NCBI GenBank assembly: GCA_036015235.1
Contig: CP107926.1
Location: forward strand, 6,323,501 to 6,387,500
Origin: Streptomyces sp. NBC_00433
GTDB taxonomy: Bacteria; Actinomycetota; Actinomycetes; Streptomycetales; Streptomycetaceae
Direction of reading: 5' to 3'
Length of the DNA: 64,000 bases
Positions within the stretch are counted from its first letter, which is position 1; each line of letters begins with the position of its first letter. A model generated the notes under the pieces. The model made no database searches. It was not told where the DNA came from and saw only the letters and a program-made list of their open reading frames with translations. Positions 49,554-59,005 of the stretch are shown here, piece after piece. The translations under genes and the position numbers were made by a program.

Positions 49554-52500
49554 GTGACGAGGTCGAAGCCGGTGACGGCGGCGAAGGACGGCCCGGAGCA
49601 GGGGTGGCTCCGGCGGCTGGCGGCGTACAGCTGGCGCTACAGGAGCGCCGTGCTGCTGTCGCTCGGCGCCTCGCTGGCGGGCATGGCGGTCACCGCCCTG
49701 GTGCCGCTGGTGCCCAAGCTGATCATCGACGACGTGATCGTCAAGCACGACAAGCCGCTCACTCCCTGGGCGGTCGCCCTGGTCGCCGCCGCCGTCGTGG
49801 TCTACGGGCTGACGTATGTGCGCCGGTATTACGGCGGACGGCTCGCCCTCGACGTGCAGTACGACCTGCGCAACGAGATGTTCGGCACGATCATGCGGCT
49901 CGACGGCCGCAGGCAGGACGAGCTGAGCACCGGACAGGTCGTCGGCCGCGCCACCAGCGACCTGCAGCTGATCCAGGGGCTGCTGTTCATGCTGCCCATG
50001 GTCATCGGCAATCTGCTGCTCTTCCTGCTCTCGCTCGTCGTCATGCTGCTGCTCTCGCCGCTGCTCACCCTGGTCGCGCTGGCCGTCGCGCCCGCGCTGT
50101 GGTTCATCGCCAACCGCTCCCGCCGGCGGCTCTTCCCCGCGACCTGGTATGCCCAGGGGCAGGCGGGCGCCGTCGCCGGCATCGTCGACGGGTCCGTCAC
50201 CGGCGTGCGGGTCGTCAAGGGCTTCGGCCAGGAGCAGCAGGAGATGGGCAAGCTGGCCAAGGTCAGCCGCAGGCTCTTCGCCGGGCGGCTGCGTACGGTC
50301 CGGCTCAGCGCCCGCTACACCCCCGCGCTCCAGGCGGTGCCCTCGCTCGGCCAGATCGGCATGCTGGCGCTCGGCGGCTGGATGGCCGCCCGCGGCCAGA
50401 TCACCCTGGGCACCTTCGTCGCCTTCTCCACCTACCTGGCCCAGCTCACCGGCCCGGTGCGGATGCTCACCATGGTGCTGACCGTCGGCCAGCAGGCCAG
50501 GGCCGGCGTGGAGCGGGTCTTCGAGCTGATCGACACCGAACCGACCCTGGAGGAGGGCACCAAGGCGCTTCCCGCCGACGCCGCCGCCACCGTCGAGTTC
50601 GACCACGTCACCTTCGGCTACAGCGAGGACCGCCCCGTCCTCGACGGCTTCGACCTGACCGTCGCCCCCGGCGAGACGGTCGCCGTCGTCGGCGCCTCCG
50701 GCTCGGGCAAGTCGACCGTCTCGCTGCTGCTTCCCCGCCTCTACGACGTCACCGGCGGCGCCGTCCTGGTCGGCGGCACCGATGTGCGCGAGCTGACCTT
50801 CGACTCGCTGCGGTCGGTCATCGGCATGGTGCCCGAGGACAGCTTCCTGTTCTCCGACACGGTGCGCGCCAACATCGCCTACGGACACCCCGACGCGACC
50901 GAGGAGCAGATCCTCGCCGCCACCCGCGCCGCCCAGGCGCACGGCTTCATCGCCGACCTCCCGGACGGCTACGACACGGTGGTCGGCGAGCAGGGCCTCA
51001 CCCTGTCCGGCGGCCAGCGGCAGCGCGTCGCGCTCGCCCGCGCCATCCTCACCGACCCCCGGCTGCTGCTGCTCGATGACGCGACGTCCGCGGTCGACGC
51101 CCGGGTGGAGGCCGAGATATTCGACGCGCTGCGCGAGGTCATGCGCGGCCGTACGACACTGCTCATCGCCCACCGCCGCTCCACGCTGGCGCTCGCCGAC
51201 CGGATCGCGGTGCTCGACGCCGGACGGCTGTCCGACATCGGCACGCACGACGAGCTGCAGGAGCGCAGCGCCCTCTACCGCGCCCTGCTGACCGACCCGG
51301 ACGCGCTGGGCGCCGACGTGGTCGAGATCGACCCCGCAGGGGCCCTGGGCCGCGCCGGCGAGCCACCCGCGATCGCCGACCCGGGAGAGGGCGACCGGGC
51401 TTTCGCCGGCGGCATCACCCCCGAGCTGTGGCCGGCCGACCGCCGTGCCGCCGACGAGGACGACCCGGCCGGCGCCCCGCAGGGCGGAGCGGCGGCGCCG
51501 CGGCCCGGCGGCGGTCCCGGCGCGATGGCCGGCGCGCTCGCGGGCATGCCCGCCACCCCGGAGCTGCTCGCCAAGGTGGCCGCGCTGCCGCCCGCCCTCG
51601 ACACCCCGCAGATCGACGAGGAGCGGGCGCAGCAGGCGGACCACGCCTTCGGCCTGCGCAGCCTGCTGCGCGGCTTCCGCACCCCGCTACTGCTCAGCTT
51701 GCTGCTGGTCGCGGTCGACGCCCTCGCCGGACTGCTGCTCCCGGTGCTCATCCGGCACGGCATCGACGCCGGTGTCCGGCGCCAGGCGCTCGGCGCGGTC
51801 TGGGTGGCGTCGCTGCTCGGCCTGGGCCTGGTGCTGCTGCAATGGGCGGTGGAGTGGGGCTCCACCCTGCTCACCGGGCGCACCGGCGAGCGGGTGCTGT
51901 ACACGCTGCGGGTCAAGATCTTCGCGCACCTGCACCGCCTCGGCCTCGACTACTACGAGCGCGAGCTGACCGGCCGCATCATGACCCGGATGACCACCGA
52001 CGTGGACGCGCTGTCCACGTTCCTGCAGACCGGCCTGGTCACGGCGCTGGTCAGCGTGCTCACCTTCGGCGGCATCCTGGTCGCGCTGCTGGCCATCGAC
52101 GTCGAGCTGGCACTGGTGGTCTTCGCGACCCTGCCGATCCTCGTGGTCGGCACCTGGTTCTTCCGCCGCAAGTCGGTGCGGGCGTACGAACTGGCCAGGG
52201 AGAAGGTCGCCGTCGTCAATGCCGACCTCCAGGAGCATGTCGCCGGGCTGCGCGTCGTCCAGGCCTTCCGCGGCCAGCGGCGCGGCGCCGAGCGCTTCGC
52301 CGAGCGCGGCGACGAATACCGCAAGGCACGGGTGCGCGGCCAGTTCCTGATCTCGGTCTACTTCCCGTTCGTGCAGCTGCTGTCCAGCGTGGCGGCCGCG
52401 CTGGTGCTGATCATCGGCGCCCACCGGGTCAGTGCGGGCACGCTGACCGCCGGCGCGCTGGTGGCGTATCTGCTGTACATCGACCTGTTCTTCTCACCCG

Positions 52501-53387
52501 TACAGCAGCTCTCGCAGGTCTTCGACGGCTACCAGCAGGCGTCCGTCTCGCTCGGCCGGATCCGGGAGCTGCTGCGCGAGCCCACCACCACTCCGGCCGC
52601 CCCCGAGGCCCGGCCGGTCGGCCCGCTGCGCGGCGAGATCGCCTTCCGCGACCTGCGCTTCCGCTACGGCGGCCCGCAGTCCGAGGGCGCCGAGGCCCTC
52701 GGCGGCATCTCCCTGCGGATACCGGCGGGCCAGACCGTGGCCTTCGTCGGCGAGACCGGCGCGGGCAAGTCCACCCTGGTGAAGATGGTCGCGCGGTTCT
52801 ACGACCCGACCGACGGCGCGGTGCTGGTCGACGGCGACGACATCCGCGAACTCGACCTGACCGCCTACCGGCAGCGGCTCGGCGTCGTCCCGCAGGAGCC
52901 GTACCTCTTCGCCGGCACCGTGCGCGACGCCATCGCCTACGGCAGGGCGGAGGCGAGTGACGCCGAAGTGGAGGCCGCGGCCCGGGCGGTCGGCGCGCAC
53001 GCGATGATCGCGACCCTGGACGGCGGCTATCTGCACCAGGTCGCCGAGCGCGGCCGCAATCTGTCCGCGGGCCAGCGGCAGCTGATAGCGCTCGCCCGCG
53101 CCGAACTGGTGGACCCCGCGATCCTGCTGCTGGACGAGGCGACCGCGGCGCTGGACCTGGCCACCGAGGCACTGGTCAACCAGGCCGCAGACCGGCTCGC
53201 GACCCGCCGTACGACGCTCGTGGTCGCCCACCGGCTGAGCACCGCGGCCCGCGCCGACCGGGTGGTCGTCCTCGACCACGGGAAGGTGATCGAGGACGGT
53301 ACGCACGAGGCGCTGCTGGCTCGTGACGGGCGCTATGCCGACCTGTGGCGCACCTTCACCGGCGAGGTGCGGGCGGCGGCCGCCTGA
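49554..53387 (+). CDS. fused heterodimer-type ABC exporter (two TMD-NBD halves)
   Basis: 1277 residues from GTG 49554 (GGAGG 5 bp upstream). Two half-exporters in one chain: TMD1 (about 25-320, six helices), NBD1 (about 345-590), an acidic/Gly-Ala linker (about 595-690), TMD2 (about 700-985) and NBD2 (about 1015-1270). NBD1 has Walker A GASGSGKST, signature LSGGQRQR and Walker B ending LLLDDATSAVD, where Asp replaces the catalytic Glu. NBD2 has GETGAGKST, LSAGQRQL and LLLDEATAALD with the Glu intact. One ATP site is therefore degenerate, as in TM287/288-like exporters and mycobacterial Rv0194. Inferred role: drug or lipid efflux across the cytoplasmic membrane. A strong inverted repeat precedes it. 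Convergent with the GH3 gene (34-bp gap). Confidence 0.94.
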   Translation: MTRSKPVTAAKDGPEQGWLRRLAAYSWRYRSAVLLSLGASLAGMAVTALVPLVPKLIIDDVIVKHDKPLTPWAVALVAAAVVVYGLTYVRRYYGGRLALDVQYDLRNEMFGTIMRLDGRRQDELSTGQVVGRATSDLQLIQGLLFMLPMVIGNLLLFLLSLVVMLLLSPLLTLVALAVAPALWFIANRSRRRLFPATWYAQGQAGAVAGIVDGSVTGVRVVKGFGQEQQEMGKLAKVSRRLFAGRLRTVRLSARYTPALQAVPSLGQIGMLALGGWMAARGQITLGTFVAFSTYLAQLTGPVRMLTMVLTVGQQARAGVERVFELIDTEPTLEEGTKALPADAAATVEFDHVTFGYSEDRPVLDGFDLTVAPGETVAVVGASGSGKSTVSLLLPRLYDVTGGAVLVGGTDVRELTFDSLRSVIGMVPEDSFLFSDTVRANIAYGHPDATEEQILAATRAAQAHGFIADLPDGYDTVVGEQGLTLSGGQRQRVALARAILTDPRLLLLDDATSAVDARVEAEIFDALREVMRGRTTLLIAHRRSTLALADRIAVLDAGRLSDIGTHDELQERSALYRALLTDPDALGADVVEIDPAGALGRAGEPPAIADPGEGDRAFAGGITPELWPADRRAADEDDPAGAPQGGAAAPRPGGGPGAMAGALAGMPATPELLAKVAALPPALDTPQIDEERAQQADHAFGLRSLLRGFRTPLLLSLLLVAVDALAGLLLPVLIRHGIDAGVRRQALGAVWVASLLGLGLVLLQWAVEWGSTLLTGRTGERVLYTLRVKIFAHLHRLGLDYYERELTGRIMTRMTTDVDALSTFLQTGLVTALVSVLTFGGILVALLAIDVELALVVFATLPILVVGTWFFRRKSVRAYELAREKVAVVNADLQEHVAGLRVVQAFRGQRRGAERFAERGDEYRKARVRGQFLISVYFPFVQLLSSVAAALVLIIGAHRVSAGTLTAGALVAYLLYIDLFFSPVQQLSQVFDGYQQASVSLGRIRELLREPTTTPAAPEARPVGPLRGEIAFRDLRFRYGGPQSEGAEALGGISLRIPAGQTVAFVGETGAGKSTLVKMVARFYDPTDGAVLVDGDDIRELDLTAYRQRLGVVPQEPYLFAGTVRDAIAYGRAEASDAEVEAAARAVGAHAMIATLDGGYLHQVAERGRNLSAGQRQLIALARAELVDPAILLLDEATAALDLATEALVNQAADRLATRRTTLVVAHRLSTAARADRVVVLDHGKVIEDGTHEALLARDGRYADLWRTFTGEVRAAAA

Positions 53388-53421
53388 GGCGCCGTCCGCC
53401 CGCACCCCGCCGTCCGCGGTC

Positions 53422-55248
53422 CTAGTAGTCCAGGCCGTAGCCGATCGGGTAGAGCGCCGTCGCCGGATCGTCGGCGCGCGGCACCGCGACGGGCAGCCGG
53501 CCGGCCGGTGCCGCCTTTCCGGCGATCACCCGGGCCGCGGCGCGCATCGACACGTCGGTCCAGCCGTAGGTGGCCAGTGACGCGGCCACCGGCGGCAGAT
53601 AGGCGATGTCGTACGGGTTGCGGATGGCGACGGTGACGACCGGCACCGACGCGGCGGTGAGCGCGGCGACCAGCGCGATCTGCGCGGGCGCGGCGGACGT
53701 CACGTTGTAGGTGCAGACGATCACCGCGTCCTTGCCCGCGGCGGCCGCCACCGCCCGGTCGATCACCGCTTGAGCCGGCGCGGTGCCGGTGGACAGCGCC
53801 TGCGCCGGATGGCCGAGGTCGGTGAGCGCCTTGGCCAGCACCGCGGTCGGCGGACCGCCGGTCCCGGACGGCGCCGCCGGATCGGCGCCGACCACCAGCA
53901 GATCGCGGTGCGAGCGGCGCGGCAGCGGCAGCGCGGCCCCGTCGTTGGCGAGCAGGGTGATGCCGCGGTCGGTGATCCGGTCGGCGGTCGCCAGATGCGC
54001 GCGCGTGCCGACGGCCCGGTCCACCCCGGCGTGTGTGACATAGGGGTTGCGGAAGAGGCCCTTGCGGAATTTGAGCGCGAGGATGCGCTCCAGCGAGACC
54101 TCGATGCGCTCCTCGGTCAGCTCGCCCGACGCCACGGCGTCCATGACGCCCTGGTAGGCGACGCCGAGCAGCGGCGGGTTGAGCAGCTGGTCGACGCCCG
54201 CCTTGAGGGCGAGCACCGGCACCCGGTCGTCGCCGTACTTCTCCCGCACCCCCGCCATGTCGAGCGCGTCCGTGACCACGACACCGTCGTAGCCCAGCTG
54301 CTCGCGCAGCACACCGGTGAGGATCGGGTGGGACAGCGTGGCCGGGTCGCCCGAGTCGTCCAGGGCCGGCACCAGGAGGTGCGCGGTCATGATCGAGTCG
54401 ATGCCGGCCGCGATCGCCGCGCGGAAGGGCGGGGCGTCGATCGTCTGCCACTGCTCCAGCGAATGGGTGATGACCGGCAGCGAGAAGTGGCTGTCGGTGC
54501 CGGTGTCGCCGTGCCCGGGGAAGTGCTTGGCGGTGGAGGCGATTCCGGCGCTCTGATAGCCCTTGACCTGCGCCGCGGCCAGTGCGGCGACCGCGGTGGG
54601 GTCGCCGCCGAAGGAGCGCACCCCGATCACCGGATTCGCCGGGTTGATGTTGACGTCGGAGACGGGGGAGTAGTTCTGGTTGACGCCCATGGCGGCCAGT
54701 TCGGTGCCGATCACCCGGGCGGCCGTCCGTGCGTCCGCGGGGCTGCCGTCGGCGCCGAGCGCCATGCCGCCGCCGAAGAGGGTGGCCGGTGCGCCGATCC
54801 TGGCGACCGCGCCCTGTTCCTGGTCGGTGGAGATCAGCAGCGGCACGGGGGTGCCGTGCGAGAGCGCGGCCCGCTGGATGCCGTTGGACAGGTCGGCGAC
54901 CTGGTGCGGGTTCTGCGTGTTGTGGGCCCACGCGAAGTAGATGATGCCGCCGACGTGGTAGGTCGCGAGCAGCTCCGCGGCGTTCGAGACGCCGATCTCG
55001 CTCTGGTTGGCGGCCACGTCCGCGGGGTCGGGGTCGGTCGCCGACGCCCCGTAGATCCGCATGACGAACAGCTGGCCGACCTTCTCCTCCAGGCTCATCC
55101 GCTGGATGATCGCGCGGATTCTGCGGCGGTCCGCGGCGCTGGGCCTGGAGCCGGCGCCGGCCGCGGCGGAAGGCGCCGCTCCGGCCATGACGACGGAGCC
55201 GGCCGCGGCTGCGGTGAGGACACTGCGGCGGGATGGGTGGTGGTGCAA
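53422..55248 (-). CDS. secreted GH3 beta-N-acetylglucosaminidase (NagZ-like)
   Basis: 608 residues from TTG 55248, with AAGGAG 6 bp upstream. A twin-arginine signal (PSRRSVLTAAAAGSVV) indicates Tat export. The GH3 N-terminal barrel (about 45-370) has STDQEQGAVARI, the NagZ His/Asp pair in KHFPGHGDTGTDSH and the nucleophile Asp in VVTDALDMAGV. A C-terminal GH3_C domain (about 410-605) follows, with CTYNVTSAAP. The KHFPGHGDT pattern marks it as an N-acetylglucosaminidase rather than a beta-glucosidase. It should release GlcNAc from chitin or peptidoglycan fragments outside the cell. The unusual TTG start may keep expression low. Confidence 0.92.
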   Translation of the reverse strand: MHHHPSRRSVLTAAAAGSVVMAGAAPSAAAGAGSRPSAADRRRIRAIIQRMSLEEKVGQLFVMRIYGASATDPDPADVAANQSEIGVSNAAELLATYHVGGIIYFAWAHNTQNPHQVADLSNGIQRAALSHGTPVPLLISTDQEQGAVARIGAPATLFGGGMALGADGSPADARTAARVIGTELAAMGVNQNYSPVSDVNINPANPVIGVRSFGGDPTAVAALAAAQVKGYQSAGIASTAKHFPGHGDTGTDSHFSLPVITHSLEQWQTIDAPPFRAAIAAGIDSIMTAHLLVPALDDSGDPATLSHPILTGVLREQLGYDGVVVTDALDMAGVREKYGDDRVPVLALKAGVDQLLNPPLLGVAYQGVMDAVASGELTEERIEVSLERILALKFRKGLFRNPYVTHAGVDRAVGTRAHLATADRITDRGITLLANDGAALPLPRRSHRDLLVVGADPAAPSGTGGPPTAVLAKALTDLGHPAQALSTGTAPAQAVIDRAVAAAAGKDAVIVCTYNVTSAAPAQIALVAALTAASVPVVTVAIRNPYDIAYLPPVAASLATYGWTDVSMRAAARVIAGKAAPAGRLPVAVPRADDPATALYPIGYGLDY

Positions 55249-55415
55249 GACGGACTCCTTCTGGACGGAGGAGAGTGCACACGGCGAAAGCACGGTGAAA
55301 GTAATTTCCAGATGTACACGGATAGCGTGGAAGTTTTCGCCAGTCAATGGCCTGGTCGAACCTTCGCGCGCCCATGTCGCGGTACCGGTCGTTCCGGTCG
55401 GGAGCCGACGGACTG

Positions 55416-55958
55416 TCAGCCGAAGACAGGCTGCGCCGGGATGCGCTCCCTCGCCACCTGGAAGACCACCGACACCCGGAAGGCCACCAGGCACTCCGGC
55501 GGCGGCTCCGGCTGGCTGACCCGCAGTTCGAGCCGGTTGCCCGACACGCTGAGCGCCGCCGCGGTGGCCGCGCTGCAGCCCGTCGTCGCCGTCCAGCCGA
55601 CCAGCACCTGCCGGCCGAAGTCGGTGGTACGCCCCGCGGCCACGATGCGCGTACGCGCCTGCGGGTCCTGCGCTCCGAACGCCGCGGCATACCGCTCGAC
55701 CTCGGCCCGGTCGTGCAGCACCTGGTGACCGTCCGTCGGGCCCTTCGGCGCCGCGGAGAAGAAGACCACCCGGTCCGCTTCCGCCCCGCCTCCCGGCTCC
55801 GCGGTGCGTGATGCGCTCGCCGGACCCGGTGAGGAACCGGGCGCCCCGTCCGACCAGCCGCTGCCGGACCGCTCACCGCACCCCGCGCCCAGCACCGCGA
55901 GCGACACGGCCAGCAGCGCGACCGGGACCACCCTGCGCACCGTCATCGTCAATGCCAT
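55416..55958 (-). CDS. lipoprotein of unknown function
   Basis: 180 residues from ATG 55958; ATG 55946 and longer frames are possible. The lipoprotein signal VVPVALLAVSLAVLGAGCG places the lipidated Cys near residue 27, followed by a Ser/Gly/Pro linker. The mature domain (about 60-180) has RVVFFSAAPKGPT, VERYAAAFG, RTRIVAAGRTTDFGRQVLVGWTATTGCSAATAAAL (in part, with one Cys) and RLELRVSQPEPPPECLVAFRVSVVFQV (in part, with another Cys), suggesting a disulfide-stabilised beta sandwich. It sits upstream of the GH3 gene on the same strand (167-bp gap) and on the outer membrane face. Family not recognised. Confidence 0.78.
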   Translation of the reverse strand: MALTMTVRRVVPVALLAVSLAVLGAGCGERSGSGWSDGAPGSSPGPASASRTAEPGGGAEADRVVFFSAAPKGPTDGHQVLHDRAEVERYAAAFGAQDPQARTRIVAAGRTTDFGRQVLVGWTATTGCSAATAAALSVSGNRLELRVSQPEPPPECLVAFRVSVVFQVARERIPAQPVFG

Positions 55959-56109
55959 GCCGATGGGACGGTCGCCGGGCCCGACCGGTTCCGCGGCGCC
56001 GCCGGACGGCGGGCGGTACGTGTTGCGATCCGGCGGCCGGCGGTCCGCGCTGTCGCCGGTGCTGCGGTGTGGTGAGGGCATGCCCCGATCATCGACCGCC
56101 GGGGCCCCT

Positions 56110-57012
56110 TCAGCGCGCAGCCGGCCAGTGTGCCCGCAGCGTGTCCACCGCCACCTCGATCGACGGCCTGCGCGAAGCGCCCGCCCGCCACAGCGCGTAC
56201 AGCCGCCGCACGGGAGCCGGCTCCAACCGCAGCACCCGCACCCCCGCCGGTATCTCCCCGCGCCCGAGCCTGGGCACCAGCGCGATACCGAGACCGGCCT
56301 CCACCAGCGCCACCTGCGTGCGGTATTCGCCGACCTGGTAGGCCATGTCCGGCTCGGTCCCGGCCTCCCGCAGCGTCCTGACCAGCCAGTCGTGGCAGAC
56401 CGAGCCGGGCGGCTGGCAGATCCACCGCTCCCGCGCCACGTCGGAGCGCCGCAGGCCGTCCCGGTCCGCCAGCCGGTGGCCGGCCGGCACCAGCACATCG
56501 CACCGGTCGTCGCCGACGACCGCCCGCTCCACGCCCTCGGGCGCCGGAAGCGGGGCGATGTCCCAGTCGTGCGCCACCGCCAGATCCACCACCCCGCGCG
56601 CCACCAGGTCCACCGACAGGTGGGCGTCCACCTCGACGAGCCGCAGGTCCAGCGCCGGGTGCTTCGCCGCCAACTCCGCCAGGACCGGCGGCAGCAGCCC
56701 GCAGGCCGCGGTCGGGAAGGCGGCCAGTGTCAGCCGCCCTGACGGCCTGCCCCGCTGCTCCTCCAGCGCGACCTCCGCCTCCTCCACGATCGACAGCAGC
56801 CGCTCGGCAGTGGAGACCAGCAGATGCGCGGCGTCGGTCAGCGCCACCCCGCGGCCCTGGCGCTCCAGCAGCACCGTGTGCGTCTCCCGCTCCAGCTTCG
56901 AGATCTGCTGCGACACCGCCGAGGGCGTGTAGCCGAGCGCGGTGGCCGCGGCACCGATGGAGCCGTGCGTGTGCACTGCGTGCAGCGCCTTCAGGCGCCC
57001 CAGATCGAGCAT
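56110..57012 (-). CDS. LysR-family transcriptional regulator
   Basis: 300 residues from ATG 57012, with GGAGGG 4 bp upstream. The LysR helix-turn-helix (about 3-62) reads RLKALHAVHTHGSIGAAATALGYTPSAVSQQISKLERET (fragments GSIGAAATALG and SAVSQQISKLE). The effector domain (about 90-295) has LTLAAFPTAACGLLPPVLA, LVEVDAHLSVDLVARGVVDLAV and VALVEAGLGIALVPRL. Target and effector are unknown. It follows the sugar isomerase gene by 80 bp on the same strand, so that gene or an unlinked operon could be its target. LysR genes usually face their targets; the nearest divergent gene is absent here. Confidence 0.93.
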   Translation of the reverse strand: MLDLGRLKALHAVHTHGSIGAAATALGYTPSAVSQQISKLERETHTVLLERQGRGVALTDAAHLLVSTAERLLSIVEEAEVALEEQRGRPSGRLTLAAFPTAACGLLPPVLAELAAKHPALDLRLVEVDAHLSVDLVARGVVDLAVAHDWDIAPLPAPEGVERAVVGDDRCDVLVPAGHRLADRDGLRRSDVARERWICQPPGSVCHDWLVRTLREAGTEPDMAYQVGEYRTQVALVEAGLGIALVPRLGRGEIPAGVRVLRLEPAPVRRLYALWRAGASRRPSIEVAVDTLRAHWPAAR

Positions 57013-57092
57013 GCGTCCCTCCTTCCGCCCTCCCGCGCCCTGCCCGTCCCTCCCGCTCGCTGCCCGCCTGCCGCCGCCCGGCCCGCGTCGGG

Positions 57093-57890
57093 TCAGGCGG
57101 ACTCGGTGAGCAGCCGGGTCAGGTGCTCCCGGGCGGGCCCCAGCAGCGCCGGCAACTCCGCGGCCTGCGGATACCACCGCTTCTCGTACTCCCAGCACAG
57201 CCAGCCGTCCCACTCGGCGCGGCTGAGCACCTCGACGGTCTCCGCCAGCGGCAGCACCCCGGCACCCAGCGGCAGCGGGGTCGTGTCGGCGGCCGAGGCG
57301 ATGTCCTTGACCTGGAGGTAGCCGAGATAGGGCGCCAGCACCGGGTAGGTCGCCGACGGCTGCTCGCCCGCCAGCCAGGTGTGCATGACGTCCCACAGGC
57401 CGCCGGCGCCGATGTGCCCCACCCTGCCGAGCACCCGCGCCACGTCCGCGCCGGTGCGGTGCGAGTCGTGGGTCTCCAGCAGCACGCGCACCCCCAGGTC
57501 CTCCGCCACCGGCGCCGCCGCGGCGAGCCGCCGTGCCGCCAGCGCGTCGGCCTCGTCCATCCCGAGGTCGCCGCCGCCGGGGAAGACCCGGACGAACGAG
57601 GCCCCCAGGTCGTGAGCCAGCGTCATGGCGGCGCCGATCTCTTCGAGCACCGGGCCGTCGTCCCCGGCGGCAGCCACCTCGGCGTAGGCGGCCACCGTCA
57701 GGATCTCGACCCCTGCCTTGCCGAACTGTGCCGCCACGTCGGCGCGTTCATCCGCGGACAGCCCGGTGTGCACCGGGCCCTCCGGGCTCGCGCGCAGCTC
57801 GACTCCGTGGAAGCCGTTGTCCGCCGCGAGCCGGGCCACCTGCTCGACGGGCAGATCGGGAACACCGAGGGTGGAGAAGGCGAGTTTCAT
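57093..57890 (-). CDS. sugar phosphate isomerase/epimerase (xylose isomerase-like TIM barrel)
   Basis: 265 residues from ATG 57890. An AP_endonuc_2 family barrel: MKLAFSTLGVPDLPVEQVA at the start, GFHGVELRA, VRVFPGGGDLGMDEAD, VLLETHDSHRTG with the metal-binding Glu and His, LWDVMHTWLAG, LGYLQVKD and WLCWEYEKRWYP with the C-terminal Glu. The metal-ligand set is complete, so the enzyme should isomerise a sugar, keto-sugar or inositol derivative. Upstream of the LysR gene on the same strand. It lies 3 kb from the LacI-controlled pathway, which has its own member of the family at 62663. Confidence 0.87.
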   Translation of the reverse strand: MKLAFSTLGVPDLPVEQVARLAADNGFHGVELRASPEGPVHTGLSADERADVAAQFGKAGVEILTVAAYAEVAAAGDDGPVLEEIGAAMTLAHDLGASFVRVFPGGGDLGMDEADALAARRLAAAAPVAEDLGVRVLLETHDSHRTGADVARVLGRVGHIGAGGLWDVMHTWLAGEQPSATYPVLAPYLGYLQVKDIASAADTTPLPLGAGVLPLAETVEVLSRAEWDGWLCWEYEKRWYPQAAELPALLGPAREHLTRLLTESA

Positions 57891-57980
57891 TCGCCGGACA
57901 CTAGGCACCCGATCGGACCAGGTCAACCGTGATCCACCCGCCGCCGCACCCCGCGCCGGCCCCGGCACCCGGCCCGCCGG

Positions 57981-58904
57981 CTACAGCGCCAGCCGCCAGT
58001 CCTGCCCCACCAGGTCCTTGCCGAAGCTGTGGTGTGGGCGGCTGCCTACGAGTTCGAATCCCGCCCGCTGGTAGATCGACCGGGCGTCGGCGAGCACGTC
58101 GTTGGTCCACAGTACGAGTTCGGTGTAGTCCGCCGATCGGGCGAAGGATATGCACTCCTCGACCAGCCGCCCGCCTATGCCGTGCCCGCGTGCGGCCGGG
58201 TCTACCAGCAGCAGCCGCAGCCGCGCGGTCCCCGGCGCCTCGTCGCGCACGCAGAAGACGCAGCCGGCCCGGCGCCCGTCGAATTCCGCTATCCACAGGG
58301 CCTCGCGCTCCGGATCACGGGTGGCGGCGAAATCCGCCACGATCCGCGCGACCAGTGCCTCGTACTCCTCGTTCCACCCGAATTCCGCCGCGTAGACCGC
58401 CGCGTTGCGCTCCACGGCCCAGCCCAGATCGCCCGGGCGCGGTCCGCGCAGGGTAAGGCGGTCGGCGGTGGGACCGCCCCGCCTGCCGTCGCGCAGTATG
58501 TCCCGCACGGTCCGCATGGCGGCGGTCAGCCGCGGCCGGTCGTCCGGCGCTATCCGCCCCACGAGCGAACCCACGGCCTCCTCCGACCGCTCCTCCAGCA
58601 GGCTCGCGGCCTCCCGCCCGCGCGGGGTCAGCTCTATCCGCTGCCGCCGCGCGTCCCGCTCCGAGGGTCCCCGGGTGACGAGCTGCTGCTCCTCGAATCC
58701 GGCGAGCATCCGGCTGAGGTGCCCGGCGTCGAGCGACAACTCGACCCGCAGGTCCGCCGCGTCCGTACGGCGGCCGTGCGCCAGCTCGTACAGCACCCGC
58801 GCCTCGGTGAGCGTGAACGGTGTGTGCAGGTGGCGGCTGTAGTCGAGCGCCCCGATGAGGTTGGTGTAAAAGCGGTTGAACTCGCGGATCTCCTTGACGG
58901 CCAT
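57981..58904 (-). CDS. MarR regulator fused to a GNAT acetyltransferase
   Basis: 307 residues from ATG 58904. The N-terminal MarR domain (about 1-145) has FTLTEARVLYELAHG, DLRVELSLDAGHLSRMLAGFEEQQLV and the wing RGPSERDARRQRIELTPRG. The C-terminal GNAT domain (about 155-307) has LGWAVERNAAVYAAEFGW, the acetyl-CoA loop LLLVDPAARGHGIGGRLVEECISFAR (fragment ARGHGIGGRLVEE) and LWTNDVLADARSIYQRAGFELV. Such fusions couple DNA binding with acetyl transfer to a small molecule or protein. A perfect palindrome 33 bp upstream of the start is the likely autoregulatory operator. It is transcribed away from nothing on its right except the LacI gene, which is on the same strand. Confidence 0.92.
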   Translation of the reverse strand: MAVKEIREFNRFYTNLIGALDYSRHLHTPFTLTEARVLYELAHGRRTDAADLRVELSLDAGHLSRMLAGFEEQQLVTRGPSERDARRQRIELTPRGREAASLLEERSEEAVGSLVGRIAPDDRPRLTAAMRTVRDILRDGRRGGPTADRLTLRGPRPGDLGWAVERNAAVYAAEFGWNEEYEALVARIVADFAATRDPEREALWIAEFDGRRAGCVFCVRDEAPGTARLRLLLVDPAARGHGIGGRLVEECISFARSADYTELVLWTNDVLADARSIYQRAGFELVGSRPHHSFGKDLVGQDWRLAL

Positions 58905-58936
58905 GGTCCGTCCCCCGTTCTGCCCCGTGTCGACCC

Positions 58937-58949
58937 TTGACTGAGTCAA
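58937..58949. promoter_or_regulatory. palindromic operator upstream of the MarR-GNAT gene
   Basis: TTGACTGAGTCAA, a 13-bp perfect palindrome about a central G, 33 bp upstream of the MarR-GNAT start and within CCTTGACTGAGTCAAAGG. Typical size and placement for a MarR dimer site. Confidence 0.8.
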
Positions 58950-59005
58950 AGGTAGATCGGCGGCGGTCCCGGGCGGAAGAGGGGTGTTCCAGCCTGTGGA
59001 TAACT

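Noticed and set aside
49462..49557. 31-codon leader ORF whose stop overlaps the ABC exporter start
   Set aside because: Its ATG directly abuts the AGGAGG, leaving no normal spacing, and the product has no features; kept only as a remote possibility.
55340..55375. DasR (dre) site upstream of the GH3 N-acetylglucosaminidase
   Set aside because: TGGTC...ACC matches only part of the dre palindrome; the second half-site is not there.
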